A stretch of DNA of 38,751 nucleotides, taken from contig NZ_JAJUFE010000019.1 in the NCBI RefSeq assembly GCF_029263785.1, positions 1 through 38,751 of the forward strand, read 5' to 3'. Below, in pieces: positions 31,285 through 38,751 of this stretch. Made by a program: the position numbers and the translations under genes. The stretch comes from Pusillimonas sp. GTDB lineage: Bacteria; Pseudomonadota; Gammaproteobacteria; Burkholderiales; Burkholderiaceae_B. How positions within the stretch are numbered: the first letter of the stretch is position 1; the number at the start of each line of letters is the position of its first letter. A model generated the notes under the pieces. It had not been told where the DNA came from. It did no database searches and saw nothing but the letters and a program-made list of their open reading frames with translations.

Positions 31285-32456
31285 AGGTCGCTCCGGGCAA
31301 GCAGGGCGGCGGCAGTACACAGGCCGCGGTCGTAATTGATCATTCCAAAGCCGCTTACCAGTCCGATTCGAGCGTCAGCCACCTGGCGCGAGCCAGCGGT
31401 GTCGGTAAGCTGCTGCAAGGTTTCGACCATTCCCAGGTAGCCTCCGGCCGCGCCGGCCTGCCCGACCGATAACTGGCCGCCATTGGTATTGAACGGAAAG
31501 CTGCCGTCGAAAGTGAAGGTATGCTTGCGCACGAACTCCGGGCCGCCGCCTTTCTCGCAAAAGCCGAGGTCTTCGATCTGCATCATGTTGATGACCGGGT
31601 AGTCGTCGTAGGCTTGCATCAGGTCGACATCTTCCGGCCCCACATTGGCGTGTGAATAGAACTCGTCACGATCCACCGTCCAGCCGCCACGCATCTGGAT
31701 AGCGTCTTCTTTCCAGGCATTGTGTCGTTCGATCGTTGACAGGATACGCACAAATGGCAGCTTGAGGCTTCGTGCCCGGTCTTCGGTCATCACCAGGAAG
31801 CCGTCGGCACCCGCGCACGGCATCACGCAATCGAACAGGTGAATCGGGTCGGCAATGACTCGCGATTGCAGGTACTGCTCGAGTGTGAGAGGCCTTTTCA
31901 TCAGGGCATTGGGATTGTGCAGCGCATTGTTTCGTTGCGCGACACACAGCTTGCCGAAGTCTTCGCGGGTGGCACCTGCCTCGCGCATGTAATGGCGTGT
32001 CAGAAGGGCGAAGCTTGCGTTGGGGCCACCGGCCCCATACGGGTACACGGCGTCTTGGGCGAATCGGGAGAACTGACTTACCGTGGCACGAAAGGAGTCG
32101 ACGTGATTGGTGTCGCCTGCAATGCAGGCCACAATGCTTGCGTCTCCGCTTTGAACCGCGCGCGCAGCTCGCCGCAGGCCGATGACGCCGCTGGCCCCTC
32201 CCATGGGAATGTGATCCAGCCAGCGAGGCGACATGCCCAGATGCTGAGTCAGGCCGACGGCTGTGTCGGGAGCCAGAGTGAAGCTCGATACGCACATGCC
32301 ATCGACATCGTCCTTGGCAACTCCGGATTGCCGGATCAATTCTGCCAGTGCCCGTCCCAGCCACCAGTGCGCACTGTCGATGGAGTAACGGGCATAAGGT
32401 ACGGTCACGGGAACCGTGGCGACAACGCCGTCATAGCCGGTTCGGCGTGTGCTCAT
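31281..32456 (-). CDS. thiolase-fold protein lacking catalytic residues; probable DUF35-dependent aldolase
   Basis: A 391-aa member of the SCP-x/lipid-transfer thiolase group. The position of the nucleophilic Cys reads MGGASG, with Gly87; the GHP His motif reads VGQAG, with Gln333; and the C-terminal Cys motif reads LVSGFG, with Ser368. All three thiolase residues are thus missing. Conserved QAYDDY (Tyr283, Tyr286) and EDLGFCEKGGGPEF are kept, as in the Ltp2-type aldolases that perform retro-aldol cleavage of beta-hydroxyacyl-CoA in steroid side-chain breakdown together with a DUF35 protein. The next gene encodes such a DUF35 domain. ATG at 32456 overlaps the ligase stop by four bases; the extension to 32636 is not used. 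Confidence 0.85.
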   Translation of the reverse strand: MSTRRTGYDGVVATVPVTVPYARYSIDSAHWWLGRALAELIRQSGVAKDDVDGMCVSSFTLAPDTAVGLTQHLGMSPRWLDHIPMGGASGVIGLRRAARAVQSGDASIVACIAGDTNHVDSFRATVSQFSRFAQDAVYPYGAGGPNASFALLTRHYMREAGATREDFGKLCVAQRNNALHNPNALMKRPLTLEQYLQSRVIADPIHLFDCVMPCAGADGFLVMTEDRARSLKLPFVRILSTIERHNAWKEDAIQMRGGWTVDRDEFYSHANVGPEDVDLMQAYDDYPVINMMQIEDLGFCEKGGGPEFVRKHTFTFDGSFPFNTNGGQLSVGQAGAAGGYLGMVETLQQLTDTAGSRQVADARIGLVSGFGMINYDRGLCTAAALLARSDL

Positions 32457-34081
32457 GGTGCTTCCTGCCGCTTTTTCAGGTCGCGTGTGTCGATGCAATG
32501 AGCCGTGCCAGGCAGTGTGGGTGCCAGCTTCTTGAGCTCGCCTCGTTGAATCTTGTTGGTGGGTGTCAGGGGAAGCGCGTCTACAAAAGCCACGTATCCG
32601 GGTACCTTGAAGTACGAAAGCTGGGTCAGGCTCCACGAGACGATGTCACGCGCGAGCCGCTCCATGTCGGACGCTTCGGGCTTGGGATCGCATACCAGGC
32701 AGGCCAGCACTTCGTCCCCCCGTATGGCGTCGGGAACGGCGGCTACAGCCGCCGCCTTGATGGCCGGGTGCTGCAAAAGCGTACTTTCGACTTCGACGGC
32801 GGCAATGTTTTCGCCACTGCGCCGAATGACGTTCTTCTTGCGATCCACGAAATGCAGATAGCCCTGAGCGTTGCGCCGAACGATGTCGCCGGTGTGGAAC
32901 CAGCCATCTTTCCAGGCTTCGTCAGTGGCCTGGGGGTCTTTAAGATAGCCGGCAAAGAAACCGAAGCGGGGATTGTCTCCGGCGTGGCGTACCAGCAATT
33001 CGCCCTCTTGATCAGGGCCCACAGGTTCGCCTGCATCATTGACGATGCGCACCTGGACATCGTCCTGTTCCTTGCCGAAGCAACTGGTTCCGATAAAGCG
33101 TGGCTCGCGGTTGGCAATGATGACGGCGCCCGAGCCTGTTTCGGTCATGGCCCAGGCCTCGAGCAGGGGAATGCCGAAACGCTTTTCGAAAGCTGCGTGC
33201 AGACTGCGGTCGATACCGGCGCCAAAGCCGAAGCGCACTTGATGATCAGTGTCGTCCGGGCCCTCCGGTGCCTTCATCAAAATGGCGGGCATAACTCCCA
33301 GGTAGTGGAAGACGGTGGCGCGTGACTCGCGTACGCTGGCCCACCAGGTACGGGGGTGAAAGCGGTCCAGAAGGATCAGGCAGCCGCCGGTAACCACCAT
33401 GGCCATGGTCGAGCAGGCCATTGCATTCATGTGAACAAGCGGCAACGGTGTCAGCATGCGCTCTTTACCCGCTTGCAGGCTCGCCAGGCCTCCGACGCCG
33501 GCGTACCAGTTGCCGCAGTGCAGAAAGTACTCGTTGGGCAGGATGCAGCCCTTGGGTCGACCCGTGGTTCCCGAGGTGTACAGCAAGGCGCATTCGGTTT
33601 GGCTGTCGGGCGTGCGGGCGGCATAAGGCGCCGGCGTGGTGGCCGGCGGAGGGGGGTCGTCGTTGGCAATGATCTGCAGGGGGCTGCCGGCTGCCTGGGC
33701 AGCGGCGCGCAATACGTCGTGGTGCGAGCTCAGCGCTACAGCCAGAATGATTTCCGAGTGGCCCACCAGGTATTCCAGTTCGGCGGCGCGAAGGTCGGCA
33801 TTGATAGGTACAACCGAAACGCCCAGTGCGTTGAGTGCAAACCAATGCAAGAAAAACGAAGGGCGGTTTTCAAGTAAAAGTCCAACCCGGTGGCCGTGAC
33901 CGTAGCCCGCTTTGTCGTAGGACTCTTTCAGGGCTTCAATCGCCGCCAGCGCTCCCTGATAGCTGAGTTCGCCTGATGCGATGCTATAGATTTCGGCGGT
34001 TTCGGGCAGTACCTGTACAAAGGGGTTGGTCGGCCAATTTCTCGTTGTTTCTACAAATGCCTGATAGACGGTTGACGACAA
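32453..34081 (-). CDS. AMP-forming acyl-CoA ligase
   Basis: Adenylate-forming ligase, 542 aa, that activates a carboxylic acid with ATP and CoA. The P-loop is YTSGTTGRPKG (168-178). Other motifs are the aromatic EAWAMTETGSG, WFHTGDIVRR, YLHFVDRKKNVIRRSGENI and the C-terminal catalytic Lys in LTPTNKIQRGEL. It resembles crotonobetaine/aryl-acid CoA ligases; substrate cannot be read from the sequence. The start is TTG at 34081, with AAAGGGG eight bases upstream; no ATG is available near the family N-terminus. It follows the dioxygenase beta gene by 15 bp. In the proposed route it loads the hydroxylated indole-acetate with CoA. Confidence 0.9.
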   Translation of the reverse strand: MSSTVYQAFVETTRNWPTNPFVQVLPETAEIYSIASGELSYQGALAAIEALKESYDKAGYGHGHRVGLLLENRPSFFLHWFALNALGVSVVPINADLRAAELEYLVGHSEIILAVALSSHHDVLRAAAQAAGSPLQIIANDDPPPPATTPAPYAARTPDSQTECALLYTSGTTGRPKGCILPNEYFLHCGNWYAGVGGLASLQAGKERMLTPLPLVHMNAMACSTMAMVVTGGCLILLDRFHPRTWWASVRESRATVFHYLGVMPAILMKAPEGPDDTDHQVRFGFGAGIDRSLHAAFEKRFGIPLLEAWAMTETGSGAVIIANREPRFIGTSCFGKEQDDVQVRIVNDAGEPVGPDQEGELLVRHAGDNPRFGFFAGYLKDPQATDEAWKDGWFHTGDIVRRNAQGYLHFVDRKKNVIRRSGENIAAVEVESTLLQHPAIKAAAVAAVPDAIRGDEVLACLVCDPKPEASDMERLARDIVSWSLTQLSYFKVPGYVAFVDALPLTPTNKIQRGELKKLAPTLPGTAHCIDTRDLKKRQEAP

Positions 34082-34096
34082 GACGCTGCCCCTTTG

Positions 34097-34591
34097 TTAC
34101 ATAAGAAGTTGAATGCTTCGCATGGCCGCGTCGCAGTTGACGAGGTCGACCCGCTTGAGCTTGATGCGCAGTGAGCCTTCGACATCAAGCAGCTCGAATG
34201 TCGACCACCCGGCAAAAAGTGTTTGCTGATCGAGGCGGCTTTCAACGTAATGGAAGGCGACGCGGACAGTGTACTGTCCCTTTTCGGGCGCATGCCAGGG
34301 GTGAGAGGTTTCGATTTCGGGTCGTGCGAGCAAATGATGGCTGCGGCTGCGCGGCTGTTGCGAGAAAGTGCGCTGACCAGCCAGACGTTCGATGCGAACA
34401 CGCAGCAGCAGCTTGTCTTCGTACAGCAACGAAGCATGCAGGCGCGGATCTTCCTGGTCGTGCGCCAGTGGCATCCAGTAGTAAGCGTCTTCGGTAAGAA
34501 GGTCGAGCCACTCTTCGAAGCGCTGCTCGTCGAGCATGCGCGCTTCAGCGTAAACGAAATCAATCAGTTGCTGATCGGTGAAGCCGCTCAT
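34097..34591 (-). CDS. aromatic-ring-hydroxylating dioxygenase, beta subunit
   Basis: Small structural subunit of an alpha3beta3 Rieske dioxygenase, 164 aa, with the SnoaL/NTF2-like fold. Segments FVYAEARMLDEQRFEEWLDLL and DAYYWMPLA are typical, and the end (RSIQLLM) is short. The frame is open to 34636, but ATG at 34591 overlaps the alpha stop by four bases and has AAGGAG upstream. It carries no cofactor and stabilises the alpha subunit. Confidence 0.93.
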   Translation of the reverse strand: MSGFTDQQLIDFVYAEARMLDEQRFEEWLDLLTEDAYYWMPLAHDQEDPRLHASLLYEDKLLLRVRIERLAGQRTFSQQPRSRSHHLLARPEIETSHPWHAPEKGQYTVRVAFHYVESRLDQQTLFAGWSTFELLDVEGSLRIKLKRVDLVNCDAAMRSIQLLM

Positions 34592-35916
34592 GCTGTCTCC
34601 TTCTGTTTCATGCTCGCTGTCATGTAGCGGGCCCATGCACGGTACTGGTTACGCATTTGCCACTCGTTCGTTCCGTTCGTGACCTCGTTCTTGCGGTTCA
34701 CTTCGTCAGGGTCGTAAAGACGTGCCACGTTCACCCATTCGAGCCCGCGAGAATGCAGGCCGTGCTGTGCTCGCTCGTAAACTTCGTGGTCATCATGGCC
34801 GACCATCGAAGTGGGTGCATTGATCAGACGGTTGTACATCAGGGTACGTTCAAGGAGCTTGTCCGGAGCGCCCACCAGACGGAACGTCCACGATTCCACC
34901 AGCGTCTTGTTGGCTGCCAGCGGCTTAAAGATGCGCAGCGTTTGAATCGGCCCCTTTACCATGATGTTGGGGAAGTAGGTGGTGTTGTGGCGCACGTCGC
35001 CAAGAATCTGTTTGGCCCGCTCTTCGCCATATGCAGCGACCATGCTCTCGGCATAGCCGGGGATATCGGAGTACGCCGCGTGAATGGAATCGCTGACTCC
35101 CGTATGGCCGTGGCCGTTTTCCCACACACGAATACCCATGCCCTCAAAGAATTCGTAATTGGAAATGAACGGTGCAAACTGCTCGACGGCCATGGGCTTG
35201 GGCGTGCCTTCGGGGGCTTCGTTCCAGACACGTACCGCAGTACCGGCCGAGGACTCATGCGCGACCATCGGATGGCAGGTGTCTGTCTGGTTGTCGACCA
35301 GCATCTTCCAGTTGCAGTCATGCATGTAGCGCAATACTCCGCCGGCTACCTCGAGCTTGCCTTCCGGCGAGCGATCGATCATGTTGTCGATGGTACTTAG
35401 CGATTCGCCAAAGAACTCTTCGAAGCTCTGACCTTCCGGATTGAGGCGGCAGAATATGAAGTCGCGATAGTTGCGCACGTTCTGTACCTGCGCCATACCG
35501 CCGGCCGCTTCAGTCTGTTTGAAGTGATCGGGGTCGTATCCACGCTTGAGGGGCAGCGCCAGAAGTGAGCCGTCAGTCTTGAACGACCAGGCGTGATACG
35601 GGCAGCGGAAGAACTTGCCGGTGTTGCCACAAGGGTCATTGACGACCATGACCCCCTTGTGTGGGCAGCGGTTATGCAGGACGCGAACCGAATTGTCGTT
35701 GTGACGCACCATGACTACCGGCTGGTCGCCCACCGTGGTGGTGAAGTAGTCGCCCGGATTGGGTATTTGACTGGCATGGCCAACGTAGACCCAGGTGTTG
35801 GCGAACAGGTGCTCCATTTCGAGCGCGAATATTTCGTCGTCGATGAACAGGTCGCGGTGTACCTCGGAAGGACGCACCAGCGCCTGGATAGCTTCAGGAT
35901 TGTCGCGATAGCTCAT
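34588..35916 (-). CDS. aromatic-ring-hydroxylating dioxygenase, alpha subunit
   Basis: Catalytic subunit of a Rieske non-haem iron oxygenase, 442 aa. The Rieske cluster is bound by Cys84, His86, Cys105 and His108 (CPHKGV and CPYHAW). The mononuclear iron site has His215 and His220 with the bridging Asp212 in DNQTDTCHPMVAH, and the third ligand is Asp375 or Asp376 (GHDDHEVYERAQ). The residue before the first iron His is Cys214 where Tyr is more common. ATG at 35916 has GAGG six bases upstream. No ferredoxin or reductase gene is in the window, so electron carriers must be encoded elsewhere or upstream. In context it probably attacks the indole ring of an indole-acetate-like acid. Confidence 0.93.
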   Translation of the reverse strand: MSYRDNPEAIQALVRPSEVHRDLFIDDEIFALEMEHLFANTWVYVGHASQIPNPGDYFTTTVGDQPVVMVRHNDNSVRVLHNRCPHKGVMVVNDPCGNTGKFFRCPYHAWSFKTDGSLLALPLKRGYDPDHFKQTEAAGGMAQVQNVRNYRDFIFCRLNPEGQSFEEFFGESLSTIDNMIDRSPEGKLEVAGGVLRYMHDCNWKMLVDNQTDTCHPMVAHESSAGTAVRVWNEAPEGTPKPMAVEQFAPFISNYEFFEGMGIRVWENGHGHTGVSDSIHAAYSDIPGYAESMVAAYGEERAKQILGDVRHNTTYFPNIMVKGPIQTLRIFKPLAANKTLVESWTFRLVGAPDKLLERTLMYNRLINAPTSMVGHDDHEVYERAQHGLHSRGLEWVNVARLYDPDEVNRKNEVTNGTNEWQMRNQYRAWARYMTASMKQKETA

Positions 35917-35960
35917 GGGTGCCTCTTTAAAAATGGCTCGGTCAGCAGGCAGAAGTCCGA

Positions 35961-37511
35961 TCAGGCGGCGAGCTTCAGGTCTTCGGCCAGCATTGTGTCA
36001 AGCTTGTTGCCCTTGTCATCCGCCAGTGCAGCCTCACGCAATTCGCGCAAGCGTTGTGCGGCATCAGGCCGCCCACGCAAACCCGCCGCAGCGGCGATGA
36101 GCCGACGATATTTGCTTTCGCCGCGCTCGTGCGTGTCGCTGTAGCCCTTGACCAGGCGACGGCAGTTGACGATTTCAACGGCCAGGTCGTAATCGACCGG
36201 AACAGTCTCCTGGATTAGTCGCAGCCACGCTTCAAGACTGGCAACTTCAATGCGGTGACGCAGGGTGCTGCGACGGAAACGGCGCATGCCTGCCAGTGTG
36301 TACAGCATCAGAAAGCCCGAGAGGGTTCCACTTTGCAGGAACCGGCCCTTGCGGCAGAAGCGCTCAAGGAAACCGCTGGCCATCTTTGAGTTTTCTACCC
36401 ATCGGCCCAAAGGCGCGGGCATGGTGCCACACAGTTCTTCGACGCGGGGGTGCATGTACTCGGTGGTGTACAGGAGTTGATCGTCCTTGGCGCCGACTTC
36501 GTCACGTACCCGGTCAAAGCGGGCCGCACGCGTCTTGAGATCGGCTACGCGAATGACGTCGTCGTATGCCATGGCAACGGCAACATAGCGCGCAGCCGCA
36601 GTGGTCAATGCCCAGTTCTTGGCGTCGCCGCCATGCTCGGCATCAAGGTTGCGCAAAGTGCGGACACGGTCCAGATATTTGGCGCCGTATGCCGGGTCCT
36701 GAAAATCGATGACGCGGCGCAAACCGGCTACGAGCATTGGCTGGGAAGCCGCCGGAAAGTTCTGGCGCAAATCGTCAAGCAGTTTGCGGACACGAGGGCT
36801 AGGTGCCGTGTCGGGTACGGCGGGCAATGGCCTTTCAGTGGCGATGCGTTCCGGCGTGGCGGGTGCATTGGCCGCGGCATCGAAGCCCAGGGCAAATGCG
36901 CGCAGACTGGCTTCGACGCCCACTCCGCCGCGACGGATGGTTTCTTCGAAATCTTCACGACTGAACGGCAGGGTGCCGCTGCCGGCAATTGCTCCAAAGA
37001 GGCTGGCGCTGATGACGCTGCCCGCCTGGTCGGCAAGGGCTTGCAGATCGACACAAATAAATCGTTTGGCGGCTGCCTCGCCGGCCTCGATGACCTTGTT
37101 CGAATCGGCGATGCCATTGCCGCGCGCCGACTTTTCGCCCACCGCATAGCTGCGGTGCGACGAGGCAATCAGGGTGCTGCGGTCAGGCGTGACGAGCCCG
37201 CGCTGGATGGCGCGCCCGCCTTCCATCAGTTCGGCGGCCACTACAAGATCAACGTCTCCCGGGGTGGGCATTTGCGCCAGGGCAGGTTGCCGGCCTGCAG
37301 CCTCGACGTTGGCCTCGGGAATCATTTCTACGTAATAAATGGTGGCGCCGGTGCGTTGGGCCACGCCTGGCACCGATGTCGTCTGAGCCCACCACTTGGC
37401 GTGCTCGGCCATATCGACGATCCAGTCAGCCAGGACGCCGCCGCCCTGACCGCCCATGGCGAGAATGGCGATTTTGATGGGCGTGCCCGGTTTAAGTTGA
37501 ATGCTTGTCAT
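35961..37511 (-). CDS. indolepyruvate ferredoxin oxidoreductase beta-like subunit with C-terminal extension
   Basis: A 516-aa protein. Residues about 11-200 form the gamma-type domain of 2-oxoacid:ferredoxin oxidoreductases (IorB), with the glycine-rich start AILAMGGQGGGVLADWI, SVPGVAQRTGATIYY and PGDVDLVVAAELMEGGR. The remainder (about 230-510) is the long helical domain often fused to IorB in proteobacteria (DUF6537-type), with YDDVIRVADLKTR and VEIVNCRRLVKGYSDTHERG. It works with the IorA-like protein encoded 10 bp upstream. Together they would oxidatively decarboxylate an aryl 2-oxoacid to its CoA thioester. ATG at 37511. Confidence 0.88.
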   Translation of the reverse strand: MTSIQLKPGTPIKIAILAMGGQGGGVLADWIVDMAEHAKWWAQTTSVPGVAQRTGATIYYVEMIPEANVEAAGRQPALAQMPTPGDVDLVVAAELMEGGRAIQRGLVTPDRSTLIASSHRSYAVGEKSARGNGIADSNKVIEAGEAAAKRFICVDLQALADQAGSVISASLFGAIAGSGTLPFSREDFEETIRRGGVGVEASLRAFALGFDAAANAPATPERIATERPLPAVPDTAPSPRVRKLLDDLRQNFPAASQPMLVAGLRRVIDFQDPAYGAKYLDRVRTLRNLDAEHGGDAKNWALTTAAARYVAVAMAYDDVIRVADLKTRAARFDRVRDEVGAKDDQLLYTTEYMHPRVEELCGTMPAPLGRWVENSKMASGFLERFCRKGRFLQSGTLSGFLMLYTLAGMRRFRRSTLRHRIEVASLEAWLRLIQETVPVDYDLAVEIVNCRRLVKGYSDTHERGESKYRRLIAAAAGLRGRPDAAQRLRELREAALADDKGNKLDTMLAEDLKLAA

Positions 37512-37521
37512 GGATGAGCTC

Positions 37522-38751
37522 TTAGAACGAATATTGGTTCAGTCTTTGGGTGCGGCGGGATTGCAGGAATCCGATGACGCGTTTGCGGATCTTGGCCTTG
37601 AACAGGTCCCACTGGGTCGGGTTATGGATGAGATCGGCCCGGTAGAACGAGGGACACAGCACGGCTGCGTGTGCGACTTCGCCGCAGTTTCCGCATCCCA
37701 CGCAGGTATTGTCGACGTGGGCGATGGGGTCTTCCTTGAGGGGGTCGCCGCTGTCCTTGATGGTGAGCGATGGGCAACCCGAAAGCCGTATGCAGGCATG
37801 GTCGCCGGTACAGACGTCGGGGTCGACACCAAACCGCTCCTTCACAACGCGCTTGCCTTCTTTGACGGCAGCCCGGAACTGCGGCTTGATCCGGCGCTGC
37901 TTGTTCAGCATGCACTCGGACTGCGCAATAATGACCTTGGGACCTTTCTCGGGCGTAGTCAGTGCCTCTTCGATGGTGGCCTGCACCTTCGACACACTAT
38001 AGGTACGGTCAAGCACGCGCACCCATTTCACGCCTACTCCCTTTACTGCATCCACAATGGGATTGTTGGTCGAGCGGTGTTTGTTTTCAGCTCGGGACGA
38101 CAGGACATCCTGTCCGCCCGTGGCGGCAGAGTAGTAGTTGTCGATGATGATGATGACGCCGTCGTACTTGTTGAAGACGGCGTTACCAATACCTGATGAC
38201 AAACCGTTGTGCCAGAAGCCGCCATCGCCCATGATCGAGATCGACCGCTTTGAAGACGGCACATTGAAAGCTGCAGCACTGGAGGCACCCAGGCCGTAGC
38301 CCATTGTTGTGGCACCCAGGTTGAACGGCGGCAGAATCGAGAACAGGTGGCAGCCGATGTCGCAGGCGATATGGTGCTCGCCCAGCTTTTCCTGGGCCAG
38401 CGAAAGAGCGGAGAACACCGGACGTTCCGGACAGCCCGTACAGAAACCGGCGGGACGCGGCGGAACGACTTCGGCAAGCTGGCTGACCTTTTTCTGGAAG
38501 TTGATGGGCTGCACCGACGGCTTGCGTGACACCTGATCCACCTTCATCGGCTGGACTCGGGGCACCACAGCCGGGGCTGCATGCCCATTGGCGGCCGTGC
38601 CGTTGCCCAGCGGCCCCTGGTCTTCTTCAACGGCAATGTCGCCGTCTTCTTCCATTTCGGGCATGGTGCCGGTTGCGGTGGCGGTAGCCGTCGACCTGGC
38701 AGATACATCGGACTTGGGTTCTTCTGCGACGTCGATGACTGGCAAGGCTTC
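37522..38751 (-). CDS. indolepyruvate ferredoxin oxidoreductase alpha-like subunit, C-terminal part (cut by window edge)
   Basis: About 409 codons are visible and the frame is still open at the window end, so the N-terminal domains are missing. A linker rich in Ala, Thr, Glu and Asp (first 70 or so residues) leads to the TPP-binding domain, with FCTGCPERPVFSAL, HIACDIGCHLFSILPP, and the GDG...N motif GDGGFWHNGLSSGIGNAV...IIDNYYSA. It ends in an iron-sulfur domain with cysteines in CTGDHACIRLSGCPS and TCVGCGNCGEVAHAAVLCPS. It should be the catalytic half of a 2-oxoacid oxidoreductase; in this operon the likely substrate is an aryl-2-oxoacid such as isatinate. Confidence 0.9.
   Translation of the reverse strand, partial: EALPVIDVAEEPKSDVSARSTATATATGTMPEMEEDGDIAVEEDQGPLGNGTAANGHAAPAVVPRVQPMKVDQVSRKPSVQPINFQKKVSQLAEVVPPRPAGFCTGCPERPVFSALSLAQEKLGEHHIACDIGCHLFSILPPFNLGATTMGYGLGASSAAAFNVPSSKRSISIMGDGGFWHNGLSSGIGNAVFNKYDGVIIIIDNYYSAATGGQDVLSSRAENKHRSTNNPIVDAVKGVGVKWVRVLDRTYSVSKVQATIEEALTTPEKGPKVIIAQSECMLNKQRRIKPQFRAAVKEGKRVVKERFGVDPDVCTGDHACIRLSGCPSLTIKDSGDPLKEDPIAHVDNTCVGCGNCGEVAHAAVLCPSFYRADLIHNPTQWDLFKAKIRKRVIGFLQSRRTQRLNQYSF

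Noticed and set aside
32348-33325. Plus-strand open frame of 325 codons
   Set aside because: Antisense to the acyl-CoA ligase gene; no domain seen.
36450-37517. Plus-strand open frame of 355 codons
   Set aside because: Antisense to the IorB-like gene, which has clear family motifs; no ribosome binding site or domain.

Overview
The window comes from a GC-rich betaproteobacterium, most likely an Alcaligenaceae member (Bordetella, Achromobacter or Pusillimonas-like). The evidence is the gene order petABC, mscL, NIF3, DegS-like protease, tatABC, his operon, murA, bolA and mla genes next to gltBD, with short-form HisG and a PVWY-type cytochrome b. This is inference from gene content and order; no database search was possible.

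Region 1 (1-19521) is conserved core. It holds the cytochrome bc1 genes (petC cut by the window edge), a mechanosensitive channel, a NIF3 protein divergent from a DegS-like periplasmic protease, and the Tat translocase. One long minus-strand run then carries mlaFEDAC, an ABC-2 exporter pair, a BolA-like gene, murA, and hisG, D, B, H, A, F, I, E. Two genes usual at these places are absent: mlaB (STAS subunit) after mlaC, and hisC between hisD and hisB. The hisC position holds only 86 bp with a strong hairpin.

Region 2 (19522-27609) is gltD and gltB (glutamate synthase). It is flanked on one side by a 680-bp gene-poor spacer carrying a 143-bp complex palindrome. On the other side lies a gene for a Y1/REP-associated transposase-like protein whose HUH metal motif is gone but which keeps an AT-hook-like tail.

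Region 3 (27610-38751) has fghA on the plus strand and, converging with it, a tightly coupled minus-strand catabolic operon. In transcription order it encodes an IorA-like 2-oxoacid:ferredoxin oxidoreductase (5' end outside the window), its IorB-like partner, Rieske dioxygenase alpha and beta, an acyl-CoA ligase, a thiolase-fold protein lacking all catalytic thiolase residues, a DUF35 Zn-ribbon/OB protein fused to a catalytically dead SDR, an isatin-hydrolase-like cyclase, and an active SDR. Most junctions overlap by 4 nt.

The genes fit a complete chemical route for an indole-3-acetate-type substrate. Dioxygenation gives a 2,3-dihydrodiol; the SDR makes dioxindole-3-acetate; the ligase adds CoA; the thiolase-like aldolase releases acetyl-CoA and isatin; the cyclase opens isatin to isatinate (a 2-oxoacid); and IorAB converts that to anthraniloyl-CoA. 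The route is a hypothesis. The motif losses that support it are visible in the sequence.
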